A stretch of 64,000 nucleotides of DNA, from contig JAWWNJ010000088.1 in the NCBI GenBank assembly GCA_037176885.1, positions 248,001 to 312,000 of the forward strand, written 5' to 3'. Positions within the stretch are counted from its first letter, which is position 1. Every line of letters starts with the position of its first letter. The notes beneath the pieces are model-generated. The model saw only the letters and a list, made by a program, of their open reading frames with translations, made no database searches and had not been told where the DNA came from. The position numbers and the translations under genes are program-made. Shown piece after piece: positions 33,572 through 45,296 of the stretch. The DNA is from Favolaschia claudopus (lineage: Eukaryota; Basidiomycota; Agaricomycetes; Agaricales; Mycenaceae).

Positions 33572-36500
33572 TGTGGGCACTGTGGGACGAAATTTGTTGT
33601 TTCTTGTTGTTGTTTGTTGATTCTCATGCTTCTGCCAGCGCACTTCCAAGTTCCCGACCTCAGCTCACTCAAAGTGCGTGCACTCGCACACTAGTACTCT
33701 CTCTGCTCACACTTTCCTTCAAGCGTTTCCACCACCCCCGCCCGACTCGATCTCCTCACTGTCGCCGCCGACGAACGGAGGTGCGTCGTCGCCACCTCGG
33801 TCCTCATTTGGATCCCCACTTGACTCATGCGTGCTCTACGTCGACTCAGACAGCGCCAACGCTTACCTCGACGCACACACCCCACCCCGCTTCTCCCCGC
33901 TCCTCCGCACCGACGTTCACCCTGCCATCAAAATTGCACCCAGCGCCTAGACCCGCGCGCGCTTGCTCAAAAACGTCGTAAGTCTCTCCTCGAGATGAAG
34001 AGAAATCAAAATATGCTTACCTTCCATCTCAGACTCATAGCCCAGCTACCGCGCGCGTAGCCCGCGCTCGATGCTGCCACGTCAATTGGCGCTCAAGTCG
34101 TCCTACACACGGGGACATGGGGATTTGAGAGACCGCGAAAAAAGCAAAGGTGCGTCGGCATGACCACTTCCGTTTCCGTTTGCTGACCGACGACGCCGCC
34201 CCCCGCCGTCTCTCTCCCACACCCTCTACCCCCACTCTCCCGCCTTCCCGACGCGGCCGCTACCCGCCCGACATGCGCACGCTACGTGCCTCTAAAATCC
34301 CCGCCAATCCCAAGTACTTCAAATCTCACCACCGCCGCCCTTCACTCCTGCAATTTCGCTCTAAACTCCACCTTCAACCTTGCCCCCGCGCGCCGTCTCC
34401 GCTGCCGTCTCCTGCGACGCTCTCAACGACGCTGTCGGCGCTGCGCGCGCCGTTTCGCTCGGAAACGCACTAGCATCAAATACAAAGTGAGTTCTCTCGT
34501 TCTTGACGCCGCACGGAACGGAATTACTCACCAGCGTACCCAGACCAACGCCGCGCTAGCCGATACCGCCCTCCTCGTCACCGTCAACGCCAACGCCGTC
34601 GTCTAGGCGCTACGCGCCGACTTGCCCGGAAACTCTCGCTAGAATTAAATCAAAGTGAGTTCATTCAATTCAGTGACGAACGGAACGGAACGCCTCACCA
34701 AGTAAACAGATCAACGTCGTGTTCGCGCTCGGGAAGGAAATTACCGGGAAAACAAGAAGAGAAGGGAGGTCGATGCGTGCGCGCACGAACGCGTTCGCGG
34801 CGGGAAGCGAATGAGCCGGCGGGATGGAACGGCGGGTCTGGAAGCCGGAATGAGACGAGGCGAAGTCAGTAGCGTATTGTACTGTACTGTATCTACAATG
34901 TAAGTAGCTAATCCAATTGGATAAAATGAAGTTCTTGTCAAAATCTGTGGGTTGAATCGTCAGTAATTGAATAGCACACGGCGGCGTACGACTCGATTGA
35001 ATTGAGTTCAAATGCAATTGAAACGAAAGAAAGGCAAACTCGCCTGCATTGACTCGAAGCTGCCAATTCCGAGGGCGCGAGGTGAGTTGAGCGGGGTTGA
35101 GATTTTGAAGAAGACGAGTCATGAACCGTGCGCTGAGTTGTGTTATCAGCGCACGAGGAAATGAAGACCATGAAAACTTACCTCTGGAGCCATAATAAGT
35201 AGCGGTGTATGAGTTGAGTTGAGTTGAGTTGAAATGAATCAAAGGTAACGAAAGAAAAGGAAGCTCACTTGACTTGAATTGGAGGTGGAGCGCCCAAAGC
35301 CGCAAGAGATGAGTGATTAAGCGTGTGCTGAGTGGCATGGTCAGCGCGAGGAAATGAAGAAGGTGAATGGAAAGATTCTAGTTACTTACCTCCGAGTGAG
35401 AACTTCGCCTGACTTCAATTCAATGGAATCCGGATTGCATTGAATCGTTACAAAGAAGTCTTGCGCAGGTGAATTTGAACATGCAAGATGAAGTTGAATT
35501 TTGAAAATTGATACAGAAATGAACGAAATGAAGTTGATTCAGAACTCACCTTATTAGAGAGTTCGATTCATCGATGCAAACCATAGACTCAAACTTGAAG
35601 TCAGCATTGTAGATGTTCATGCTGGATAGAGAGAACGCGGACGAGCTAGAGATCAAACACAAGTGAGTCAATTAGTTTGAATCGATTTGAACGAAAGAAA
35701 GAAAGGGAAGATTACCTCGAGGTGAATTGATATACGTTAATCAAGCTTGCTTCAGTTCGGTTTGATTGTCTAGTTGAAACTGTTGACGCCACGCTGGGGA
35801 AAAGGAAGGTTAAAGTCGACTCGAGTCAAGATGAAGGAAGGTGAATTTCACTTACTTGAATCAATACAAGAATGGTACCTTGGACGGTATAGGCGCCCGC
35901 GCGCGCGATTCATCCGGGCATAGATTTGCCCTTCGAAATTCATGTCAGACAGAGTAAGGAATTGAAATTAAACATACCTGAGACAAAACCGGCATAGTTT
36001 CGGCGTCTAGGATGTAAAAGAACGAGGTCAGTATCGATTCGAGTTGTGGATAGAGATAGAATTTGAATACGTACCGGCATGATTTCGGTATACGTTCAAT
36101 TGTGTAGGTACGCTCGAGCGCGATTCAACCCGGCATAGGTTTGGCCTGCGAAATTCAAATCAATGATCAGAGTAAGTAATTGGAATAGAACGTACCTGAG
36201 ACGAAACTAGCATACTTTCGGCGTCAAACGTGCATTACACGGAACGGAGTGGCATGGTCTTGGCATCTGGGGTATTCAAGAGTGAAGTCAGTATCAGATT
36301 GTTTAGAAAACTACAAAGAGTTGGACATACCTGGTAGTATATCGGCATAGTTTCGGTATCGGGCCCAACTGAGGGATTCAACGAAAGCCTAGCAAGAAAA
36401 TCAAGTCAGACCGTCAATAATCGGATTAAGGAATCGAAGTCAAACGTACCTGAGGCAAAGCGGCGTAGTTTCAGCGCTGAAGTCGAAACGCAAAGGAGGC

Positions 36501-39500
36501 CGGAGCCGCAGAGATCTAATTTCGGGCTTGAGAGTTTCAAAGAGTCAAGTCAGGATCTGTTTGTGTAGAGAAGCACAAGGAGCCAGACGTACAAGCATAG
36601 TTTCTGTTACACTGTAACATTTACAGTCTCGCGCAAACGAACGTTCAAACTCTTTACTTGGATTAGAGTTACAACTTGAAAGCCCCTTGAAGATTCATAC
36701 TCACCCGGGCTTAATTGAATCAAACTCAACAAAAATGAACCCGACAGTCGCTGACCAAGTCAATCCTAAACGATTCACTCAGTCAACGAAGAGAAATGAA
36801 GGGAAAAGTCGGCTGGGCCAGGCTCACCGAAGATCCCCGAGACAGCGCCGAAGTCAATCCTGGTTAGAGTTTTGAATACTTACTTGACATGACCGCGTCC
36901 CATTGAAGGGATAGGTTGAACGAGACTATTAGAATGGCCAGTATTCGTTGATAATAGCAGTAGTAAAGCTTACCTAGACAGCCGAAATGTGCATCTCAGG
37001 AAGTCATTCAAACGGTCAGTAATTCAAAGATGAAATAGTCAATAAGGAAGTCACTCACCTTAGTAGACAGTCGAAATGTGCATCTCATGCAGTTCAAAAG
37101 TGAATACAAGCTGAAGGTAAGGTCAATCAAGGCTTACTCTAAGGAATTGAAGCACTCACCTATACAAATTCTTCGAAATGCTTGAGGATTAGTTCGTTGT
37201 TGAAGGAGTCGCAATTTGAAGCACACAGATAGCGCATAAAGAAGAGAAGCAAAACTATTGAAAGGTCAGCAATCCTTTGAACGAGGAAAGACGACAATGT
37301 ACTCACTGATCATTGAACAAATTGAAGTGGTAGTAGTAGAAGAATTCAGTGAGGCGGTGAACTTGAATAGAAAAGCAATAGAGCAGAGTAAATCATTGTC
37401 TAGAATTGAAAGAGAGTAAGAGTTAGTTGAATGAAAGAGAGAGAGACAAAGGTAAAGTCACAAACGGCATTGATAGTCAACGAAAGAGTTAAGGATGGGC
37501 GAAAACCGAATAAAGCCGAAGCCCGAGTTGAAGGACGAAAGCGTTGAAATGAAGGAATCGAAAGGGAAGTGAAGAGTTTTGAAGGCAAGTTGAATAGAGG
37601 TTTGAATAGAAATAAGTCAATAGACTCACAAGTATCAGCGAAACGGCGTTGAGCAAGATTAAAGTCAAGATAGACTTGAAGTCTAATTGAAATTGAAGTC
37701 AGCTTCGAATTGAACGGGGAATAGAACAAATAGAACATGCAAACGAAGTTTGATAGAGTTCCTTGAAGCAATGAAGTCGATGGGTTGAGTTGACAAAAAG
37801 GCCAGGTTAGAGTAAACTCACAAGTCATCGTTGAGCGAGTTGAAGGCAGATAGCTTGAAGTGAATAGAATAGCAAAGTCAAAGGACTTCGAGGAGCTGAA
37901 GGCAAGAGGAGAATGAACCCTAGAGTAGGGTTGAACGAGGTCGCAGGGCGATAGGTCAAGTCAACGACGCACCTGGTATATATACCCGTCCCCAGCAATT
38001 GCCGAACGGCACCCAACTCGACGAGTTTGCGCGCAAATCACCCCATTCACGGCAGCCGTGGCCGCGCGTCCACATCGTACGATTCTGCAGCATACGTAGC
38101 GTTGGTTCCGCAGCACTTGCCAAGCGGAAGACGGCGAGGTGGGTTGGTAATGGGACGGGGATTCAATTGGAAGAAAATATTCGTAAGTGCATTGGAACCG
38201 CATAGAAGCAGTTACGCACCTTCCTGATTGTTTCAGACAAGCATCTCATCAGTCCACAGCCCCGCCGAAGTCCGAGGAGGGGGATTTGCATGGCGGAGAG
38301 CGGAGTTTTCAGGGACATGCAGGAATATCAATTCGAGTGATTTGACGCCCTCTGAGGCCGCGCGCAGTGCCCAGGGTGCAGTGAGATGCTGTTCAAATTT
38401 TTTGAGGCATGTACTAGTAGAATATGTCAGCTGTACATGGGTGTATAAGCGAAATAGGTGGGAAACGCACCGAAATTCAATTCCAATTCGTTCCGGCTCC
38501 AATCACCTCGAAATTCTCCCCGCTGTCGCGCAGTAACCAAGGAGGGTGATTTCGGTTATCCTGACGTGATGGGAAGACGTACCTGGGCACCAGACCCCCG
38601 ATTTTTGCAAAAACCTCGTAACCGTCGTTTCCGGCATTTCCGCGTTCCCAGAGGCCAAATGGAGCCACATAGCCGTTGCTTGAAGTGTCAGCATCGAGTT
38701 GGTGAGTTTTGAAGTCGAGTGAGGTCGTAGTTGCGCCGCTGGCGAAAACGAACATGGACGTTGAGAGCAGCAACGTGACATTTCCCCGTTTAGGCTTCTG
38801 GACGAGTGAAATTCCCTTCCGGCGAAAACCAACATGACTGATTGCGTGACGCGGTGACGCGTCACTCTTTGTTTTTTGCCAGCACACCGCCGACAACTCG
38901 GGCTTGGAACGCCGCCGATTCCGCCAAATGTCTGGAAACCAACTCAAAACCGAAACAACGGGTCGCTTCACTCAGGTATCTCGGTGACTTGGCGCTACTT
39001 GGCGGCTTACGCGCACAAGAAGCTGATGGGCCGTGAAGTCTTCGAATCTTGTCAACAAAGTCCTAAGCGATGTCGCGTGCTCTTATTTTCTGGTTGCTTA
39101 TTGGCTGGAACGCGTTTGCTAAGCTTTGTTCTGTTCTCAAAATCTGGGTCTAATTTTGTAGGGCTGGGTGGGCTTCTACTTGGCGGCGCGTCAAACGCGC
39201 CGCTTCAAACTTCTTCACTTTTTCCAGCGCGACGTTGACGCGGAAATCACATCGACGGGCAAATTCAATTCCCATCACAACGTTATTCAGTCCGCGCCAC
39301 TCCGTCGTCCCTTCTGTGTTTTGTCTGTTTCTGTTTTCTCTCGTCTTACCTCTGGGAGTGAGGCATCTCTAAATTGTGGGTCATTCACCTGTCTCAGCAG
39401 TAGAAATGGTGAGGAATTGAAGGAACTTGAATTCAGGGCGGCGCTCAACACGCGCGAATCGCGTCGGACTTATCAGCTTCGAAGAAGGTTGATCCACCAC

Positions 39501-42124
39501 AAACAAATTTCAATGATTTTGTTGTGAAGGAGCCGTTCAGCCGACGCCGTTTGAGCAAGGTACAAACTAACAAGACCAAACTCGACCTTCTTCCTTTCCA
39601 CCACCACAACCCCCCCACTTTCCCTCTTCAAAAATTCCCTTCGTGATTTTTCCTCCCCGCTCCTTCCACCTCGCCTTCTCAATTCACCTCCTCAGCAGCC
39701 TGTCTCATCACGAACCCCGCCGATGATGCATCAACAGGACGTATCATCGTCCCGCGAGCGGGACTTGAAGTAAATTTTCACCTACTTGACATTTTTGCTC
39801 ATTTTGACGCCTTTTTTCACCAGGATTTGGCCGCCGGCAGGTTAACCCCGCCCCCGACGCGTAAAACAACGGATTTCACACCCGCCCACCGAATGCGCCG
39901 CCGCCGCTGCGCCGCGCAGCGGCGCTATCGCGTCTACACGACGTATCAACTTCCCGCGAGCGGGACTGTGTCAAGTAAGTTCTCCTTTGCTTCACATTTT
40001 TCATTTTTTGACACCTTTTTTCAAAGGTTTCAGCTGCCGGCAGGCTAACAGCGCCTCCGACGCATACAGCAGCGAGTTCCCCGTCCACCTCGCCAACGTT
40101 CTGCTGTTGGGGCCATCGCCGCCGCGCCGCGAAGCGGCGGCGCATAGCCTTGAGTGTATAGATTCTCTTCCCGCGAGCGGGACTTCAAGTAAGTCACTTT
40201 TTCTTTCACTTTTTCAATCATTTGACGCGTTTTTTCGAGAAATTTCGGCTGCCGGCAGGCTAGTCCCGCCCTCGACGCGTATAGCAGCGGATACAACACC
40301 TGCCTCGCAAGTCCTTTGTCATTGCCATCGTCCCAGGCGCGCCGCGAAGCGGCGCGCTATGGCTTTGACTATATATATCTTCGTCCCGCGAGCGGGGCTT
40401 TCGGTATGTCTTTCTCACCTCATTTCTTCTCTCTTTTGACCCATTTTCCTCCAGGCTTTCAGCCGCCGGCAGGCAAATTCGCGCCCCCAATGAGACAACC
40501 AGCGTATGTCAGCGCCCTTGACCAACCCCACCGTCGTCACCGCCGCTGTGCCGCGAAGCGGCGGCATACCTTTGACTATACGTATCGCCGTCCGGCGAGT
40601 AGCTATCCTGGTAAAAGTTCTTTTCTTCGCTTTACGTTCTCTTTGTCTTCCGATTATTCTGCCAAGGTTTTACGATACGCCACCGTTTTCCTGACGTCGC
40701 TTAAGTTGGAGATGAGGTAAGATTTCGGCTCTCTTCTCCCATCCCAGACCTTTCACCATCCCTATCACATCCGTCCACGTCGATGACTATATGTATCGAC
40801 GTCCCGCGAGCGGGGCTTTCTTCCCATATAGGAGCTAGCTTTGATTCTAGTTTCTTCTATTGAACTTATTTCTTCCAGGTTCCATTCATGCCCTCCAGTT
40901 CAACGCTCAATTTCACAACTCAATATTTCGTCTTCCGCCAAACACCATCTCCAAACCCTGCTGTACGTTCTCCCACATACTTCACACGTTTTCTAGACTC
41001 ATTTCTTGCGTTCAGAATCAAAAATCTTCCGCTGCGCGGCGCTTGTCATCGACACCGCCTCTCAAATCGAAATTCGATTTCTGAGCGTCCGCCGAGCGAC
41101 GCTATCAGCAGGTCTTCAGGTGTGTTTCTCCTATTGTTCTGACTGTTTTCCTGCTAATCATAATGTTCCAGAAATTTTGCTTTCCGCTGCGCGGCGCAAC
41201 TCCTCGACGCCGAGACCGCCCTTTCGAAATTTGAGATTTCCCTTTCCCGCGAGCAAGGCTTTGAGCTCAGCGGTGTTCTGGTGCGTACATCCACGGATTC
41301 AAAGCGTTTTTGAGCTGATTTTGAGTGCAAGATTTCTTTTCTTTCCGCTGCGCGGCCAACTTGATTCAAGTCTGTCAACTTGTGAACTTGGCAAAGTGCC
41401 CATCAACGCCGAAGCAAATTTTCTCCGCTGCGCGGCTCTGTTTGTACGTATATACTCCTCTCTCATCGGTTCTCATTCCTGCCTAACCTTGCGAGTACAT
41501 GCCCTTTTTTCCTCCGCTGCGCGGCGCCGTCAACGACATCTCGATTTCTTACAAGATACTGCTAGACTCCTTCAAGTTATCCGCCACTTGAATTTGGTGA
41601 GTTGCTCTTATCTTTATTTTCTGCTTTTGCCATGCTTTGACTCTGACTGCTCGAAGGACTTGGGACTTCAAATTCCACGGGTTCCACGCGGACTTGAAAT
41701 TTACACAGGTGAGTATGACTTCAAATTTTCACTATGTACAGCACACTTCAGGGCCTTTGCCCCGGGTAGTCAGTATCTAGATCTGTACTTTACCAGATCC
41801 CCGTCCCCGATTAGCGTAGATCTGAGACGCTGAAACAGGCCGGGAAACGGGCTTCGTAAGGGTGTAAAATCCAAATTTTCTTCTCGGTTGGAGTTGTATG
41901 TAAATAGTGAATAAATCCCTTTGAGAACAGCTCCGAAAAGATATAAGTTGGGGGCTCCCAAGTCGCTTGCGACCTTGGTCGCGCGGCGAGCTTAGTCGTG
42001 CGGTGAGCGTGTCGGTGGCTGGGAATTGCCTTTTTGGGAAGTCAAAGCGAATTTCATTCAAGCTGGCTACGACAGAGAGGTACACGACGCCATTGGAACT
42101 AGAGCATTTTGTCAGAGAAGAAGT
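33572..42124. other. 8.5-kb exon/intron-like insert, unit 2
   Basis: Identical copy of 22876-31428. The sub-arrays are at about 34452-34721 (plus), 34926-35396 (minus), 35794-36606 (minus microexon-like), 39732-40826 (210-bp plus-strand array) and 41029-41534 (hairpins). No additional gene is supported. Confidence 0.7.
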
Positions 42125-43913
42125 TTATGCCTCCGAACAGCCTGCAGTGTTTTCTCTCTACTTCCAATCTACCCTTACAAGCGGCGTATCATACAAATCC
42201 GCCCCATTCGGTGCAGGCCGCGTTTTCGTCCATGTCTGCATAAATTAGGATACTCAGCTCTTCTCTATATCCTTGATAAACGCGGTAGTCCACCACATAC
42301 CAAGAAAATATAATTTCCCGTCCCGTCCGTCAAACTGGGATGCGCGATCGCAGAATACGCAGGAAGACTGCCGTTGCCCACTGCACCGCTGTAGAATAAC
42401 TGCAAAGACATGATGTGAGGCACGAACTGGGCAAGCGTGTCAGAAAAGAAAACGTACTTGTGCAGGAGTCCAAGGCCCCTCAGCTTTGGGCGACGTTGAG
42501 ACGTAGAAATTGGCGTTAGGGAAGAAGTCTCCACCGATCCAGACGAATGACTTGGCTTGACTGAGAAGAGAAGAAACGAAAACAATGCGGCAACCTACTT
42601 CCCATTTCGGAGACCAGTAGATCGTTCCCTGAATTGCGCTGGTATTTTCCAGGACTATGGACGTATCGTTAAGGAGGGGCGCATTTCGTGTCCAAGCTGC
42701 CAAAGAGAAATAAATATAGCCGTATGTTGAGAGACTCAGAGAGGGAACATACCGCCATTGACCCAGTATTCATAAGCCTTCTTATCTTCCAGCCGACCAA
42801 ATAGGCCTAATTTTGCGCGTGCGACAGCGAGCTTGCGATTGGGCGTGGCACCATACAGATAAGCCTGGGCCCGATCAATGAGATGATGAAATCAATATCG
42901 AATCCTTCACTCACATATCCATTGTGCAACACACTCCCAGCACTCCCATACCCAATCTCCGTTCTAGACCAGAACGCACTAACCTCCACCTTCGTCGTCG
43001 GAAGCTGTGGACCGGCATGCGCGGAGGTGACGCGGTAAAGTGAGTATCCGTCAGTCTGCACTACAGCTAACCCGGAAAGCTGCTGCCGCGCGATGAACGC
43101 GTAGGCATTCACGGCGCCGAGCACGCCAGTGCTAGTGACAACGGGGCCTGTATCCGGCCAACCGACCCAGCGAGAGTCGCCGCAGAGCCCGAGCGGCGGG
43201 CATTCGTCTGCTTCGAGCTTGTAGAAGAGTTGTCCAACATTTTGCGGGGGTGAAAGTGTGAGGTTTTGCGGGTTGCGAGGGGAGCTTGGTAGGGAGGAAA
43301 AGGATGCGGTGTTGGCTATGGATGGGTCTACTGGATTTCCGTCGGGCTGGAACGTTTGCGAGTCGCGGCACGTCCAGAGCTGGTCAAGAGTGTCGGCTTT
43401 CAGCGAGAAGAAAACAAAAAGCAACTCACCACGACATTTGGGGTCCAGCGACTCGAGCTACAAGAGTCGCGATTCAGCTGATCGAGGACGCTTCCGTAGT
43501 TTGTGATTGAGGCGACCTCCGGGGTGACAGTTCGAGCGGCAGCAACGAGTATGCAGGAAAGGACGACGAATCCATAAGAGAGATGTCTACTAGACATGGC
43601 CGTCATTTCTTTCTTCGAGGACGGGGAATGGCAAGAAAGAAAGTGACGCCGGGCACGGAGCGCGTCCCACATTATATACCATCTTCTGACCCAGAGGTGC
43701 CTGATGTAGCGCTTCAAAATGCTATATACCTCGCCTGATTTGAAGGTCAGGTGGGCCGCCGTGGGCGGGTCAGACTGCTTCGGAAAGTCTCGGTCATGAT
43801 TTGGAACATGTCGACTGGGAGGAGGCGTTACAAGCTTGAACGCTAAAAACTCCCAAAGAATTGAAGGGAATAAGACACGGAGGGGATCCCATCATGGGCT
43901 GGTGGGTGTTGGG
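42125..43913. repeat. Tandem duplication unit 3 (partial, older right part)
   Basis: The third copy covers the propeller gene and its promoter. It is identical to unit 2 up to about 43185, then differs from units 1 and 2 at roughly one position in 25 and by small indels. It is not followed by the 8.5-kb array but, after two insertions, by a complete beta-mannosidase. This is the probable ancestral arrangement of the unit. Confidence 0.88.
42158..43597 (-). CDS. Secreted propeller-like protein, copy 3
   Basis: Intact like the other two. The start (43597) and signal peptide HLSYGFVVLSCILVAAART differ slightly from copies 1 and 2. Its first intron is diverged (GTGAGTTGCTTTTTG...), yet the same splice junction to LWTCRDSQ is kept. 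Exon 2 differs by substitutions such as FSSL for FSTL and GQLF for GELF, both conservative, so the gene seems to have been under constraint after duplication. It lies 1.7 kb downstream of beta-mannosidase 2 in the same orientation. The family is unrecognised beyond the propeller-like strands described for copy 1. Confidence 0.7.
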
Positions 43914-44566
43914 ACTTGTGCGCATTCCGCCGCAACGTGCGCACCCGATAAGGGAATTTGATGAGAGCTGTGTTGATGGCAATCATTCCGGCGAAGCTCG
44001 GCATCCGCTAAATCCTTGTCCTTCATTTGCGCGAAGGGGACCAACCATTCGCGTCCCCTCCCCTCCCTCGCTCCGCTCGGGGGGTCCCCCAAGCCGGGGC
44101 CGCTCAGGTTGGCACTCTAAAGCCTCGTTCGCGCGAATCCTTCTGTTCCTCACCCCCACACCCCCCCGAACCCTAACCACTAACCCAAACCTTAACCCTA
44201 ACCAGGTACTAACTGAGTAATCTTTTGGCCTTCGGCAGTCACAAAAAGTGGGAGCAAACCCTAACCACCTAACCAGTGACCTTTTGGCCTTCGGCAGTCA
44301 ATCGGCAGTCATAGTATAAGTGAACCAAAAAAAAAATGTAAACAGAAAGAATTGAACTCGCCACCTCCATAATTCGAATCTCCTATCACCACTTCCAAAC
44401 CTCTATACTACACAGCAATCAGTTGACCCCTTTCTTTCAGCACAACATTCCGCCCTCGAGGCTCGACGACTCACATTGATCTAGAGTGAAATAGATTTGA
44501 TCGCCGAAGATTCTGCCGCGATCAAATTCCCTTATCGGGTGCGCACGTTGCGGCGGAAAGTCAAGA
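43914..44566. mobile_element. 653-bp TIR element (MITE-like) with telomere-like core
   Basis: The ends carry a 38-bp perfect inverted repeat: TTCCGCCGCAACGTGCGCAC... at 43925-43962 and its complement at 44521-44558. The outer 10 or so bases match only partly. Direct repeats GTGGGTGTTGGG lie at 43902-43913 and 44567-44578, and units 1 and 2 have the uninterrupted site (GTGGATGTTGGGAGAG). No transposase is encoded. Inside are degenerate telomere-like repeats (CCCTAACC...) at 44170-44205, two copies of CTTTTGGCCTTCGGCAGTC and a tRNA-like stretch. It is a non-autonomous DNA transposon; the superfamily is not clear. Confidence 0.8.
44327..44430 (-). ncRNA. tRNA-like Pol III unit inside the TIR element (tentative)
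   Basis: On the minus strand an A-box-like TAGTATAGAGGT (44399-44410) is followed 40 nt later by a B-box-like GAGTTCAATTC (44349-44359). A T10 run, a Pol III terminator, follows at 44327-44336. The intervening sequence does not fold convincingly into a cloverleaf by eye. It could be a degraded tRNA or a SINE-like promoter. Confidence 0.3.
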
Positions 44567-44578
44567 GTGGGTGTTGGG

Positions 44579-45296
44579 TTGGGAGAGAGAGGCAAAAGGC
44601 AGATTATTCCGTCATTCCGTCATTCCGTTGATCAGCGGATCAACTCGAATGACGTTTGAGAGAAATTGATGTGTCGGCTGTTTTGACGGATGGACAGCTT
44701 GCCGTTAAATCGCGACCTTTTCATGAGTACCGCTGCAAAGTTGTCGTCTATGGAGGGAGTGCAAAGGTCAAGCAGACTTGCTATAAACAACTCGAAAAAA
44801 AGCGGGAGAAAAACGGTCAGGATTTGAAGAAATCCGACCGCAACACGAATTTTGATTGTTGATCTGGCTGACGGTGCTGCCGACACTGCCGTGCACCTGT
44901 CAATGGCCGATATGGCGGCAAAAAGCGGCAAGGACTTGAACTTGACTTGTAGAACCAGACAATTCAACCAACGAAATACTCTAAGCAAGCCTTTGACGAG
45001 AGGAACTCTCCATACAGCTCGAAGGTCAAAGATTGGCCTCCCACCGAATTCCAGTTGAATATAATGAATTTTTCCTCCACACACAGGTGCGCCAACAAGC
45101 CCGCAATTATGCAGTGACATTGTTTACATACCCAATTCGGACGTGGTCCGACTCTGGAGAATAGGATAGACCCATCATTCTCTATCAATTACTCTGGAGA
45201 GCCTGATCCCAGCGGGCTCGAACTTCTGAAAAAATTGAACCAAGCTGTCATAAGGTTGGGTACATGGAAAGAAACAACGATTGCGTGTTCAAAACA
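44579..45296. other. Spacer with an extra unexplained segment
   Basis: After the TIR element, similarity to the flank of units 1 and 2 resumes briefly (GGGAGAGAGAGGCAAAAGGC) and again at about 45225 (CAAGCTGTCATAAGGTTGGG). The 575 bp between about 44650 and 45225 have no counterpart there. They hold open frames of 162 (minus) and 68 (plus) codons without recognisable domains, and may be a second insertion or a decayed element. Confidence 0.45.

Larger units (their letters stand above)
31429..42124. repeat. Tandem duplication unit 2 (10,696 bp)
   Basis: A second full copy of the unit. Its first 330 bp are identical to unit 3 (42125 onward) and differ from unit 1; everything after about 32490 is identical to unit 1 and differs from unit 3. 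The hybrid structure places one crossover between about 31757 and 32490. Confidence 0.93.

Noticed and set aside
44170..44205. True telomere or chromosome end
   Set aside because: The CCCTAA-like repeats are few, degenerate and enclosed by a transposon in the middle of genes.
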